Assembly: GCF_000204055.1 (NCBI RefSeq)
Contig: NW_006768882.1
Coordinates: forward strand, 19,939 to 83,938
Source of the DNA: Melampsora larici-populina 98AG31
Lineage: Eukaryota; Basidiomycota; Pucciniomycetes; Pucciniales; Melampsoraceae
DNA: 64,000 nucleotides
Direction: 5' to 3'
Both the position numbers and the translations under genes were made by a program. This document shows, piece after piece, positions 21,025 to 31,738 of the stretch (position 1 is the first letter of the stretch; each line of letters opens with the position of its first letter). The notes below the pieces were generated by a model. That model worked only from the letters and a program-made list of their open reading frames with translations, was not told the DNA's origin and ran no database searches.

Positions 21025-21723
21025 ATATTTAATACAAACCTAATATTGTAAACATTGTGTATATCACAATACTAGGTTTAAAAGCTAGAATATATAAACC
21101 AGAACCTGCTTCATCCCCAAAGGAGAAACCAAGTTTATACAGACCTATTTCTAAAGAACCATCAAGAGTTCCAATAGAATAAAAATCAAGAGTATTACAA
21201 ATAGTAATACTAGTGATTCATTCTATATTACCTTGATTATTCCTGACTAGATCCAAGTAAGTTATACACTTCCCTTCTGGATCCTCTACTTCCCCTAAGT
21301 AGTTTCTATACTAGGTTGGTGACCTCTGAGATAATAACCAAACAGGTTGGTGACCTCTAAGAGATAACCAAGATAGTGATCTTCATAATCACTCTTTATC
21401 CAATTACCAAGAAGGATATTGGAGAACATTGGGATCCTGTTCTCAGCCTTTACATTTAAGTAAATCAAATCTCTTCTTTAAGAGTCAACTGACTGTAGTC
21501 TGCCAGGGTTTGTACCAGCAGACTCTTAGTTGTTTATCTATTATCCACTCATCTCATCCCCTCTCACCTTTACTCTTACCTTCCTATCATCCTCCTCTCC
21601 TCTTGTAACTAATTATAATTTGAAATATAATACTGTTCTTTATACTTCACTACATACCTAGTCCCAATACTACCTTTTAGTGAGTGTAGCCTCCTCTAAA
21701 GGAGTCACTACTCTCACAGTATG

Positions 21724-22146
21724 AGACTTGATGCGACTACATTCATAAATCAAGGTGTAATCATCAGTTACATGACCAAGTGTTATGCTAGATGATAGAA
21801 GATGATAGGTAACAAACCCTTCTAATCCAACAAAGTTGAGGGATGTTGGCCATCCCTTGCTGATGCCAAGTAGAATGATGTCAGTTTTGGCAAAATGTAG
21901 CTGGCAAAAGTCCGCGGTCTGTGTGAACTGGACAAAATTTCAAGTGAAAAGTACAAGTTATAAAGTGAAAAGACAGTTGAAGTGGTTTAGGTGAAAAGAC
22001 TTACTGGCAGAGACTTTGCTGCCACACGCCCAATTCCCTGGCGTATTTTGGGCATTGCCAAAAGGGTTGCTTTCATGGTGAGGAGCTTTGTTGACGGTTT
22101 AGTGGGAAGAGGATCATCACAAAAAGGGCATAATTCTTGAGAATCT
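21724..22146 (-). pseudogene. MULE protein fragment upstream of the solo LTR
   Basis: An open minus-strand stretch (DIILLGISKGWPTSLNFVGL ... YTLIYECSRIKSHT) runs to the LTR boundary and continues in frame at 19491 on the other side. No known domain recognised. It follows the zinc-knuckle segment in the direction of transcription. Confidence 0.45.
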
Positions 22147-22199
22147 TTGGATTCTTTGGAATGTTCTTCAACGTCTGAATATGTACACTCTTGGTTATC

Positions 22200-22597
22200 T
22201 TATTCTGAAGCAGATAATCTTTTGTCTTTGTCTATATCTGATAATGAAAGAGGAACAAAATCAAAATCTTCCATGACATTAACCGATGAAGTGCTTGCAA
22301 CTGCAGTGTCAGTTGTTGGTTGGGATTTGGAACTAGAAGACCCGCTGGTTGAAGGAACAGGGCCATTGGATTTGGCCAAATTGGCCCGGCAACGAGGACA
22401 TGTTGTAATTCGGTGACCACCACCTGAGCAATAGCTACACTGGTTGATACAGGGCCTTTTGCTAGCCTCTGCCAATTCAACATTGGGTTTCCATCAGCTG
22501 GTATTGTTGGTGTTGGGTCCAGGTGCAGATCATTTCCCTTTGTCACCCCGTGGTTGGCCTCAAGTGTCGGATTTGAACTCCGTGTTGTGGTGATCAA
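22200..22597 (-). pseudogene. MULE zinc-knuckle segment
   Basis: The minus strand encodes INQCSYCSGGGHRITTCPRC, a CCHC knuckle (C-x2-C-x4-H-x4-C), followed by a Ser/Thr-rich acidic tail. Many MULE and FAR1-type transposases carry such a knuckle after the SWIM finger. Upstream sequence is open in a neighbouring frame (from 22597), so a frameshift lies just before the knuckle. Confidence 0.6.
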
Positions 22598-22599
22598 TT

Positions 22600-24166
22600 C
22601 AAGGGATCAATCAAAAAATTTATTATTAGTAGTTTACCAGTTTACTAGAAAAGTTTAGCAGGGAAGAAAATTCAAAATGGAGGTTTTTGGATCAATTGAA
22701 GCTCTTATAGGCTTATGTATTGGTCATTGGGTTAACATTACATCATTTTATTTCACATTACTTATTAAGATCATTAGAGTTCATTCACAAATTTATTACA
22801 AAAAGAAAGAAAGAAAAACATAAGAAAAATTCGAAAATATAGGTATACAGGTTGGAAAATGGTTTTGAGGGTATTAATAATAAAGTTATGGGTATTATGA
22901 GGTTAGAATATGAAAGAACAACATTATATTATACTGTATCAATTTTAAACTTGAAGGTTGATGAGAAGAAACAGAAGTTATTAGAGAAAAGGTACTTTTT
23001 CGAAGTTGGTAAACAGGGTGTATACGTGTAGTTTGCATATGTAATGGTGGTAATAGTGAAATTTAAGGTTGCTAAGAGGATTTTCCGGGATTTTTAAGGT
23101 TATAGAGGATGATTTCATATTACATGAGCAAGAAAAAGAGAGTAGCAGCTGTGAAAATGAAGAAAACGGGTGAATTTTGTCAAAAATGAAGGTTTTCAGC
23201 TCATTACATATGTCAAATGACGTCAGATTAGGTTGGTAGATAGCTCATTCCACGCAGAAGAGTGGATTACATAATGTACAAACTTTGTATCAATAGTAGC
23301 AGAGGTTTATGTAAAAAGTTATAAGGCAAATAAGAAATTTGTCTGAATCTCAAATTTACAGTCCCAGGTCAACATGTAACACTAAAAACCTTAACTTCAC
23401 AACTCAACATCTTGATCATCACTCATCAGAAATAGGTCATATGGGGGTGATAAATGATCACTAACACGAGGGCTACAAGATGCACTGTAGTAATCAAAAA
23501 TTGGACCTCATCTGAAAAAATTTGTAATCTCAAAAATTTGGTTTTCAGCTAGTTCACAAGGAAAAAATCACCTGTATTCATCATAAGAAGTGCTGTACAT
23601 CATATTATTGTGTCATTGATCACTTTTAGCTGTGAGAATTACATCATTTATTAGTAACAAAATCATTACATTGCATCATCATAGGCTTTTTAGGGATTTC
23701 TGGGCGGATTTGATTGGTTTTGAGGCTGTTGACCATTGTAAAAGTTGGAGTACATTGTTATATATACTTTGAGATGATTCTGGGACTGTTGTTCCCCTTT
23801 TTTCTTTATCATTTACGCAGTTATTATTTTGTTTAAACATCATAAACTTATTTTAATAGTATCTGGTCACTTAAATCCGCCCTTTATTATAGCTATAAAG
23901 AGAAATTTACTTTAGTGTTGCAGTCAAAATGACTTACTGGGAATAATATCATAAAGATATTGCTTGTTTTCTTTAGTTATCATTTGGGAATAACACTATA
24001 GCAGTGTCAATAGTAATAAAAATTGTGATTTTTGAAGTTAAAATACGTGTGAAAGTTATATTTCTCTGGTGCCTTATCTGTACTCAATACAACAGCACCT
24101 TTTCCTGATTGTGTTGTTTTAGAAGAGCAGTCTCAGACAACTTCTACTAGTCATTATATTAGTAGA
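22600..24166. other. AT-rich non-coding stretch inside the MULE
   Basis: About 1.5 kb with no open frame, recognisable gene or clear terminal repeats. It separates the SWIM segment from the zinc-knuckle segment on the minus strand. It may be a long degraded intron or another old insertion; I could not find target duplications. Confidence 0.5.
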
Positions 24167-24993
24167 TTATCCTCTTCCAGCTCTGTATAACCCTTGTTGG
24201 GTTATAAGTTCTACAGCGTTTAGAATTGGCACAAGAGAGTAACAACTGGTTTCCAAAAGCGTAAGCTCACAGAAAAGCTTAGAAAGTGAGTGTTCATGCA
24301 GTTCAAGTAGATGATTGAATTTATTTTGGGCCGCGGCAAGCAGACCTTCATAGTTTCCCGGAGGTACATCCATAACAGGGTGCCATTGACTATGAATGAC
24401 ATCAGGTAACAGCAAGTCTTGATTGTCTCGTGATTGAGCCACAATGTGGGAACATGGGAGGCCCAAGCGCTTTGAAAAGTGTGAGTGCATGGAATTTGAA
24501 GGTATTCCGGAAGCAGGTCATGTTGAGTCTTTAATTTTTTGAGAGCAAAATAAGATACCACCCCGTTGAGATCCTTGAAGAACACAGGAAGATCCTGTAA
24601 GGTCTTTGTTGTTTCAATGGCTACTGAGATTGTGATTTTGCTCATTTGATGGTCTTCATTCATATTGTTTGAAAGCTTTGAAGCAGGTCAAAAAGTTGTT
24701 GTTACAACCATCAAAAAATTGTTTTTCTTGGAAATTACCAAAATGAAGGGTTTTGGGCGCGAAGACATTGACAAATTTTTCACTTCAATAAATCCAAGTA
24801 CTGTTCAAGTAATCAAAGACGTTATGAAGTCGGGCTACTTTGGTCACCGCTGCAAGATTGGGCTTGTAATCAGTCTGAGTTGAAGAACAAAGGTATTCCA
24901 TAACTTCATAAACTCAGACCACTCAGAGTCTGAGAACTTATTCTTGCAATTTTTTGCTATGTTAAGGTTGATGTGCCAGATACACAATTATGG
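24167..24993 (-). pseudogene. MULE transposase, C-terminal core and SWIM finger, frameshifted
   Basis: From 24993 downward the minus strand gives LCIWHINLNIAKNCKNKF, SEWSEFMKLWNTFV, then (other frame) VFDYLNSTWIY and KFVNVFAPKTLHFGN, all matching the conserved order of MULE transposases. At about 24470-24510 the SWIM finger reads CTHTF in one frame and SKRLGLPCSHIVAQ in the next, so a one-base shift splits it. The final catalytic Glu region (normally after HFGN) is not recognisable. The gene runs on to TAG at about 24167. Clearly non-functional. Confidence 0.8.
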
Positions 24994-24995
24994 TA

Positions 24996-25253
24996 CTCAA
25001 AGCTGTGCATAGTTTCATGTGCATAGTTTTCTTGGCCCAAATATACTTTTTTTCGCAACTATACACAACCTGGGCAAAGTATATTTTGGTTGACGGTTTA
25101 GCCACCAGCATCTGATCAACAAACGCAGATATACATATGGGGTCCTCAAAGCTATGTAGTTTTTTTGCCCAAATATACTTTTTTTTCCCCGCCAAAAAAA
25201 AACTATATCTGGGCAAAAAAAACTATACACACAAAACTATACACAGCTTTGAG
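24996..25253. mobile_element. 258-bp MITE inside the MULE transposase
   Basis: Inverted ends CTCAAAGCTGTG-ATAGTTT extend about 50 bp with a TTGCCCA-ATATA core. TA flanks both sides (24994-24995, 25254-25255); GTAC is also possible. A third copy of the terminal motif (CTCAAAGCTATGTAG) lies inside at about 25146. Removing the element with one TA restores the MULE reading frame. Tc1/mariner-type mobilisation is inferred from the TA duplication. Confidence 0.75.
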
Positions 25254-25255
25254 TA

Positions 25256-25475
25256 CTGTAAATATATGTACAGAGTCAGGGAAAATCGACGAAATGGCAT
25301 TGAATAAGGCAGGTTCAGCATCTGTGGCAAATGTTTGTGGCAATGGAGTGGCGGCTGTGTCATTCTCGTTTTGAAAGATAACTTCCTTCAACTTCGTCAA
25401 AGCCCATTTTTATTGTGCTTTCAATTTGCTGCTGAGGAAGCACATTGCCACGGTGAAAGACCTATTGGTGTTGGT
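25256..25475 (-). pseudogene. MULE transposase, middle core segment
   Basis: The minus strand continues the transposase from the LTR boundary: NRSFTVAMCFLSS, then KWALTKLKEVIF and TDAEPALFNAISSIFPDSVH. The TDAEPAL segment holds the second catalytic Asp of the DDE core. A TAA at 25410-25412 interrupts it. Flanked by solo LTR B on one side and the MITE on the other. Confidence 0.85.
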
Positions 25476-26463
25476 TGTCAGCCCTGAGTACATACACATG
25501 TACCCAAAGACTAACTTGTAAATATAAATATTACTCATAAAACTCAAGTACATGTATATATATCTTAGAAACATATGTAACATGTAATAAAATATGTATA
25601 AAACACTAATTACATATATACGTAGTCAAGAACCAATATGTAACATATAAGATTACACACAAAAACAATAGTAACATCTCATAACTCAGTATCATGAATT
25701 AAAAATGCTTATATTGCATAAAACACTTAATGATTACTGAACATAACATTAAGTGTAAGTAATTTTAAAAATAATAAAAATAATAATTATAAACCTAATA
25801 TTGTAACACTTGTGTATATCACAATATTAGGTTTAGAGAGCTGAATATATAAACCAAAACTCAGTTCATCCTCAGAGAAGAAACCAAGTTTTTACATACC
25901 ACTTTCTAAAGAACCATCAAGAGTTCAAATAGAATAAAAATCAAGAGTATTACAAATAGTAATACTAGTGATTCATTCTATCTACCTTGATCTTTCCTGA
26001 CTAGATCCTAGTAAGTTATAACACTTCACTTCTGGATCCTCTACTTCCCCTAAGTAGTTTATATACTAGGTTGGTGACCTACAAGTTAATAACAAATTAG
26101 GTTGGTGACCTCTGAGAGATAACCAAGATAGTGATCTTATTAATCACTCTTTATCCTGTTACTGAAAGTATACTGGAGAACTTTGGGATCCAGTTCTCAG
26201 TATAATATTAAATTATAAATGAAAACCTCTTCTTAAAGAGTCAACTAACTGTAGTCTGCCAGGATTTGTCCCAGCAGACTCTTAGTTGTTTAATTATAAT
26301 TCATCCCTCTCACTCTCCTCTCATCTACCTCTCATCCTCCATCCTTGATTGTACCTAGTTATATCCTGAAATATAATAACAACTTATTATAATTCATTAC
26401 CTACCAGTCCTAGTACCACATTGAGTGAGAGTAGCCTCTTCCAAAAGAGTCACTACCCTCACA
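25476..26463 (+). mobile_element. Solo LTR (copy B), 988 bp, with 5-bp target duplication
   Basis: Starts TGTCAGCCCTGAGTACATAC and ends CCCTCACA, flanked by TTGGT at 25471-25475 and 26464-26468. Same family as copy A. It splits the MULE catalytic core between LDCT and NRSFTVAM; with one TTGGT removed the two coding parts are in the same frame. Confidence 0.92.
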
Positions 26464-26468
26464 TTGGT

Positions 26469-28038
26469 AGTGCCAACAATGTGTAGTAAGGGTAAATTGA
26501 ATCGGTTGGTCTTTTATGTACAGTCAAGGCTTAGAACAGTTGGAAATTGTTGAGCTAGGACTATAGCTGAAGGGCTTGCAAAGAACAGGTTAAGAAGAGT
26601 TCCGTTGGGGGATGTGAGAGTCCTGTGGGCCCAATTATTTGCCGTTATCAAGTCAAAGAGCCTTGGAATAGGCGTCCTCCCATTTAGCCACGTGTCCCTC
26701 AGACAAGACCTTGCGTTATGAATATCCCGGACTAGAGGCTGAGATCCTGGTTTGACGTGGATCATGTTACAAATCTGGGCAGGGCGACATCCGAGAGAAG
26801 AGAAAAAATTGATTTGCTCCATGATTTTGGGTGGAAAATGTTGATACATGGCAAGATTGTGGGGTTTCTTGAAGGCTGGGTGATTATGCTTGTGTTTGAC
26901 AGTATTCTTCTTGTCTTGAGTGACAATCCATCTATCTATGCCCACACAATAGTTAAGTGATATCTTGAAAAGACAGCCTGTCTCCTTCATAGAGGTTGTC
27001 CGTCTCTCTGCCACAGATGCCATACAATGACCAAGGGAACAGCAAAGATAAATCCAAACCGTGTGCTGGTGTTTGATTTTGTGGCTTTTGATAGCCAGCG
27101 CATAGCCCTGATGGTGTGCAGCAGCATTCATATACATAAGTCCGTTTTCCATCTTGATAAAGGCCTTCCCAACTCTGGGTGCTTGTAACAAACAAACGGG
27201 TAGAGCTCCTACATACAGAGGCGGACAAGATGAGATGTTAGCATACGGTAAAGCTTATTACAATTCCAATCAAAGTTCAAAACTTACCAATTGGTGGCCA
27301 ATCTGTGTCACATTTGTTTTGAATGAGATCAACAGCCGCCACAAGATCCTGTCCTTTGGCAGTGTTGTTGACGGGGTCATCAGTCATCATTACTGTGTCA
27401 GTAGTTTCCGTTTGAGTAGGACCAGGGAAGCTAGAGTTGATAAGTTGAGCCGTAGTTTCTTGAGAATTAGTGGGATTGGTGGATGTGGAAACCAAAATTT
27501 GAGACTGAGCGGCTGTTGCAGTGCCGGATATTGTCACGGTAGAAGAAGTGGTGAGAGTATCCTTGGGAGGACTGTTAATCGAGTTTGATTGATTCAAATG
27601 GAAGGCATCAGGATGGTGGTAAGGAGGATAGGAAGTGTTTGCAGGAGGGTGATGAGGAAGGAAGGTGTTCACAGGACTTTGTTGATAACGGTTGAAAGTG
27701 TGAAAGTGTTGATAATGGTTGGGGGGTTGTGGGTAAGCAGTAGGTAGTTGATGATAAGGTGGCATTGGAAAAGGTGGATAACTTGATGGTACAGGATACA
27801 CATACGGATCAAGAGGATTCACTTAAGGATTCTGAGCTGCAAGGGGATGATAAGGATACTGGATGCCAGGAGGGGGAAACCAATAGAGGGGGTTTGGAGG
27901 TTGTGTAAAGTGTGGTTGATTGGGAGCAAAATTTGGATTAGGCTGGCCACCCTTGGATGATGAATCAGGCTGGGCAGCAGGACCCTTGGAGGACGTGTTA
28001 GATATTGGAAGTGGGGAATGTGGGGTTGGAGCGGACAT
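26469..28038 (-). pseudogene. MULE transposase N-terminal half: proline-rich leader, FAR1-type finger, first catalytic Asp
   Basis: ATG at 28038 (MSAPTPHSPLPIS) opens a Pro/Ser/Thr-rich leader of about 240 residues, broken once by TAA at 27823-27825. Intron 27209-27297 (GT/AG) keeps the frame into exon 2. There a FAR1/WRKY-GCM1 type finger is seen: GYALAIKSHK, WIYLCCSLGHC, ETGCLFKI and KHKHNHP. It is followed by LGCRPAQICNMI and then FPTVLSLDCT, the first catalytic Asp of MULE transposases. A TAA at 26514-26516 replaces the usual Tyr after LDCT. Binding to the element's terminal repeats is the expected role of the finger. Confidence 0.8.
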
Positions 28039-28602
28039 AGTAATGTAAGTAGAAGGTTCAATTGGAGTGGGCAGATGTGTGATTGAATTGCAAAAAGGGT
28101 TGATGTATGTATCTGTGAATGCGGTGTGGGACAATTAATGGTGGGTTGGTAGGGGGGTGTTGCAGGTTTAAATAGAAAGGAAATGTGAAGATAGGACAAG
28201 CAAAAAGGAAACTTAAAATGACGGACGAGGACGAAGGCGGTCATGATCAACAAGATTGTCCTCGTTATGTACATTGCTTCTACCTCTAGCTCTGTTGTGG
28301 CCAAATGGTCCATGCAGATAGGGGCCGGTCCGGGCACAGGAGATCTAAGACACCCTTGCTCTCTCTTTTGAGGAGCCCTTGAGAGAGTCTAGGTTGAAAG
28401 TGTAGCCCAGCGATGGAAAGTAGGGCATGGAAGTGTAAAACATCAGGCTGCGAGATGATTTCGAGCCCAAACAAGTAGCCCTCAAGGTCCGAGTCCGGCT
28501 AAATTTAACAAAATGCAGTCGGGTATTGTTTGGTCTCTCGGGTAATACCCCAAAACAAGCGGGCTACGGGGATTTCTCAAGCGGGCTCAAAATAGTGGGA
28601 TC

Positions 28603-30044
28603 CTAAACTTTAATACAAAAATTATTCCTATTAACTCCTTTACGGATCTCTTCTTTAGGCCATTTAACATTTCTTTGAATCACACCATTACCATTTGTTC
28701 CAGAACGTTGAGTCAACCAAAAAGTAAGTTTAGATGAATTATGTTGTTTGAGAGATACGAAACCTAGTGAATTGAGAATTGATTTGAATCTGTTTGAGTC
28801 TAGATATCTTGAGTTTTCTACACATGCTAAAGGTAAGACTATGTATAGATATCCAAATGGTTTTAGGTATTGATGAGCGTGTTTTATCATCTCGCCTAGA
28901 ATTCGTATTCAACAATTTAAAAAAGATCAAGATCAGTTTTGTTTTCGATTTCCCAACTGAATGGTTGGAATGCTTTTGATTTGTATGAAGAAATGGATGA
29001 CGGACTTCGTTGTTTAAGATCACCTACAAAGTTTAATACTAAACTGAGACCAATCACATCAAACTTTTCTTCTGGAATTGGAAACTTCATAAAATCGTAC
29101 TTTGAAACTTTTGATGTATCTTGAGGATTGAGATCGATAGAAGTAGTTTTAATCCAAGGAAATTTTTCATAAGACGTTCCTGAGATAGCGCCCACATCCA
29201 ATAGAGTAATCTTTTGATAAGATGAGATGGTTCGATCAGTTTACCAATCAAAAATCATCGAGCTAAAGATCCCATCTCCTGAATTGAGTAGATAACCTAC
29301 ATTCTTCTTACCCCCTAAATGTTCCTGTAAAGCTTTCGCACACCATTTACCGGTCTCTCCACCTTTTTCTTTAGAACCAGCATAACTAGAAGCAGCTTGA
29401 TAAGTTTTCAAACCACCTAATTGTGCTTGTTGTTTTAAGATTTGTTTTCGTTGGATCGGATCTGTTGTACGTGCTAAAGTTTTTTCTAATGTATGAAATT
29501 CACTTATAAGAGCTGATGTACGTTTGTAAGATTGTGGAATCTTTTTGGAACATTCTTGCCAAAGTTTAGCTTGGTCTGGAGCTTTTTGTGAAGACGTAGA
29601 TGGGTTTGTTGATTTCGATTTGATGCTCGTGGATTTGGTTTTGAGAGACTGTGATCTTAGGGATGATTTCTTTTTTGAATCACGCAGGTTTGTGATTTTA
29701 GAAATATGTATATTATTGTTAGTGCCTGCGGGAGAGGTAGCAGACCTCGATGTTGAAGAGTGCAAGGTGTCCATGGTTTCGGTAGAGTGACATTGGGAGG
29801 GTACTGTCTCGTTCGTTGCAATCCTTGAATTAAGATTTACGCTGGACCGCGATGCTTTTTCAGAATGTGAGCAATTATCGTCGATTGATGAAGCATCTGC
29901 TTTGAATGAGTTACTAGGATATTTTTCCTGTGACTGTGATGTCTTCCTCGACAGTTCTTTCTTTCGACGAGCAAGGACGGAAGCTTGAAGACTCTTGCTT
30001 GGAGTTTTGTGCAGAGGTTTTCTATGACGAGATGATTTGGCCAT
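28603..30044 (-). pseudogene. BMT2: BMT2-like 25S rRNA adenine-N1 methyltransferase, in-frame stop; 3' end abuts MULE
   Basis: BMT2 enzymes use S-adenosylmethionine to methylate N1 of an adenine in 25S rRNA in the nucleolus. Exon 1 (30044-29006) has a basic, Ser-rich leader typical of nucleolar proteins, then QLGGLKTYQAASSYAGSKEK, LLDVGAISGTSY (SAM-binding strand), TTSIDLNPQD (acidic ligand) and FDVIGLSLVLNFVGD. Intron 28896-29005 keeps the frame. Exon 2 gives SEMIKHAHQYLKP, LYIVLPLACVENSRYLDS and ends RNNFCIKV, all as in fungal BMT2. A TAA at 29241-29243 falls between FDW and TDRTIS; no plausible intron removes it. Either a pseudogene, an inactive allele of a dikaryon, or a sequence error. 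The stop TAG at 28603-28605 is shared with the MULE end. Confidence 0.8.
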
Positions 30045-30378
30045 TGCAATTGATTCTCGATAAATTTCTGGTGTAGATATATTTACGTTCTGAACGAATG
30101 AAGAGTTGAGACTTGGTATTTAACTTCAAGTGCTGAGCAGATTCGTGTTTGCTTTAAAATGGTATAGTTGATTGACTTTTTTTGTGAAAAAGGTGTGTAT
30201 CGAGTAAGATCCGGGTCGACAGCGGTACCGAGGCCGAAAGACAGTGCTCGGTCTCACTCGGTCACATGACATGGACACTTTTCACCGAAACTAAATTTTC
30301 AAAACCTTCCACTTCTCTTCACCACAAAAACAACAACACCACTACTGCTCAACCGATAAACCTCAAAAAACAAACAAA
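30045..30378. promoter_or_regulatory. Divergent promoter region between BMT2-like gene and UTP11
   Basis: Only 334 bp separate the start codons of two divergent ribosome-biogenesis genes. It contains a GGTCACATGACATG stretch with overlapping CATG E-box-like cores, and AT-rich tracts close to each start. Shared control is inferred from geometry and function; no factor can be named. Confidence 0.6.
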
Positions 30379-31738
30379 ATGGCAAGATACAAGCTAGATA
30401 TACAAAAACGACAACATCGAGAACGAGCCCAACCTCTTCAAAGGGAAAGGCTCGGTTTACTTGAAAAACATAAAGATTATGTAAAACGAGCAAGAGATTA
30501 TCATTCAAAACAAGATCGAATCAAAAAATTAAGAGAAAAAGCTGCATTAAAGAATCCAGATGAATTTTATTTTGAAATGATTAAATCTAGTACTGAAAAA
30601 GGTGTTCATGTTAGAAGTCGTGGAAATAAAGCTTTGGATAACGATTTGGTGGTTCTTTTGAAAACTCAAGATTTTAATTATGTTAAAACTTGTAGGGCTA
30701 TTGAAGAAAAAGTAAGCATGGTTCACTTTTCTTTTGCATAATTTAGTGAAGATTAAAGACAAATTAATACGGTCGAAATGTTTTGACTTGTTTTCTTTTC
30801 AGAAAGTTAATAAAATTAGAGAACAATTAGGTTCAATGGTAAATGCAATCTCACCAGATGATAGCGAACATGATGAAATCCGAAATGAAATTTTGAAATT
30901 CATTCAACAAGACACAACAGCCATTTCTGCTGCAAACAAAGAAGATGATGGAAGTGCTGAAGAAGATAATTCAACGCTATCTGCTTCTGGGAAAAAGACA
31001 ATCTTTGTGGATTCAGTTGAAGAAGGTTCGTCTATCAAATCTTTTGAAAGAAGTGTATCATTTTGAAAACCTTGAACTGATTTAAAACTGATCAACTTTC
31101 TTTTAGTTCGTAATTTTGAACAAATCCGAAATAAGAAAAGAAAGTCTTCAATAAGTAGTTCACAGCGCAATTTACCAATTGCTTCTACATCTACATCTCA
31201 CTCCTCCACGAGGTCGGTGAAACACAAATCAGGCTCTACATCAACAAACGACACTGAAACCGATCTTGCTGAACAGAAACTCGAAGCTGATGTATGTGGT
31301 CATATCCTTCTAGACTTCTCTAATCACTCTACTGACTTTTGACGATATACTACACAGCGACACATGAGAAAACTCTTGGGTAATCTCAAATCTCGACTTA
31401 CTAGACTACGTACACTTCAAAAAGCAGAACGTGAACTCGAACTTAAACGAGCCTTGATGGGTAACGGATCGAAATTTTTGAAGAACAGTGTGCAAAAGAA
31501 AAAAGCTTTACCCAGTGGTAGAGATTTAAGCTGGTATGATAAACTTGATCGAAATGATTTGATTGAAGAACAAGATGAAAAAGAAAGATTAGCAAAACTC
31601 AATGAAGGTATCAAGACAGGTGCTACAGTTTGGGTGAGTTTTTCAAATTGATTCAGACTTTTGTGGGGGTTTTCTTGCCAAACTTAACGATCATCAATGT
31701 CCTTTTTTTAGAAATGGAAAGCTGAGAGGAAAAGGTGA
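30379..31738 (+). CDS. UTP11: UTP11, U3 snoRNA-associated SSU processome protein
   Basis: UTP11 is a component of the small-subunit processome that matures 18S rRNA in the nucleolus. Exons 30379-30711, 30803-31025, 31107-31291, 31358-31633 and 31712-31738 are all bounded by GT/AG and together encode 347 aa. The start RYKLDIQKRQHRERAQPLQR, then LGLLEKHKDYVKRARDYHSK and NPDEFYFEMIKSSTEKGVH, are the conserved N-terminal block. KKTIFVDSVEE and the C-terminal WKAERKR end are also typical. At 347 aa it is longer than the usual 230-260, owing to acidic and Ser/Thr-rich inserts in the middle. Highly charged with long helices, as expected for a structural RNP protein. It appears intact. Confidence 0.95.

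Larger units (their letters stand above)
19492..21718 (+). mobile_element. Solo LTR (copy A) with 5-bp target duplication, carrying a nested element
   Basis: Starts TGTCAGCCCTGAGTACATAC and ends CTCTCACA, flanked by GTATG at 19487-19491 and 21719-21723. It contains a TATATAAA box near 21092. Without the nested 1220-bp element it measures 1007 bp and aligns along its whole length with solo LTR B at 25476-26463. No internal retrotransposon sequence adjoins it, so it probably arose by LTR-LTR recombination. Confidence 0.9.
17835..28603 (-). mobile_element. Mutator-like element (MULE), 10.8 kb, with OTU-domain gene and 9-bp target duplication
   Basis: The two ends share a 23-bp inverted repeat that begins GGATCCCACTATTTTGAGCC; the left copy starts at 17835 and the right one ends at 28603. 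The flanks are perfect 9-bp duplications, TAAACTTTA at 17826-17834 and 28604-28612. Nine-bp duplications are typical of Mutator-like elements. On the minus strand the interior encodes a proline-rich leader, FAR1-type finger, MULE core, SWIM finger, zinc knuckle and OTU domain. Later insertions are: solo LTR 25476-26463, MITE 24996-25253, and solo LTR 19492-21718, which itself carries a small relative at 19805-21024. Without these the element would be about 7.3 kb. Several stops and shifts show it is no longer autonomous. Confidence 0.9.

Noticed and set aside
29206..29246. Very short intron to remove the TAA in the BMT2-like gene
   Set aside because: The only GT/AG pairs give about 34 or 57 nt and shift the frame or delete the SAM-binding motif.
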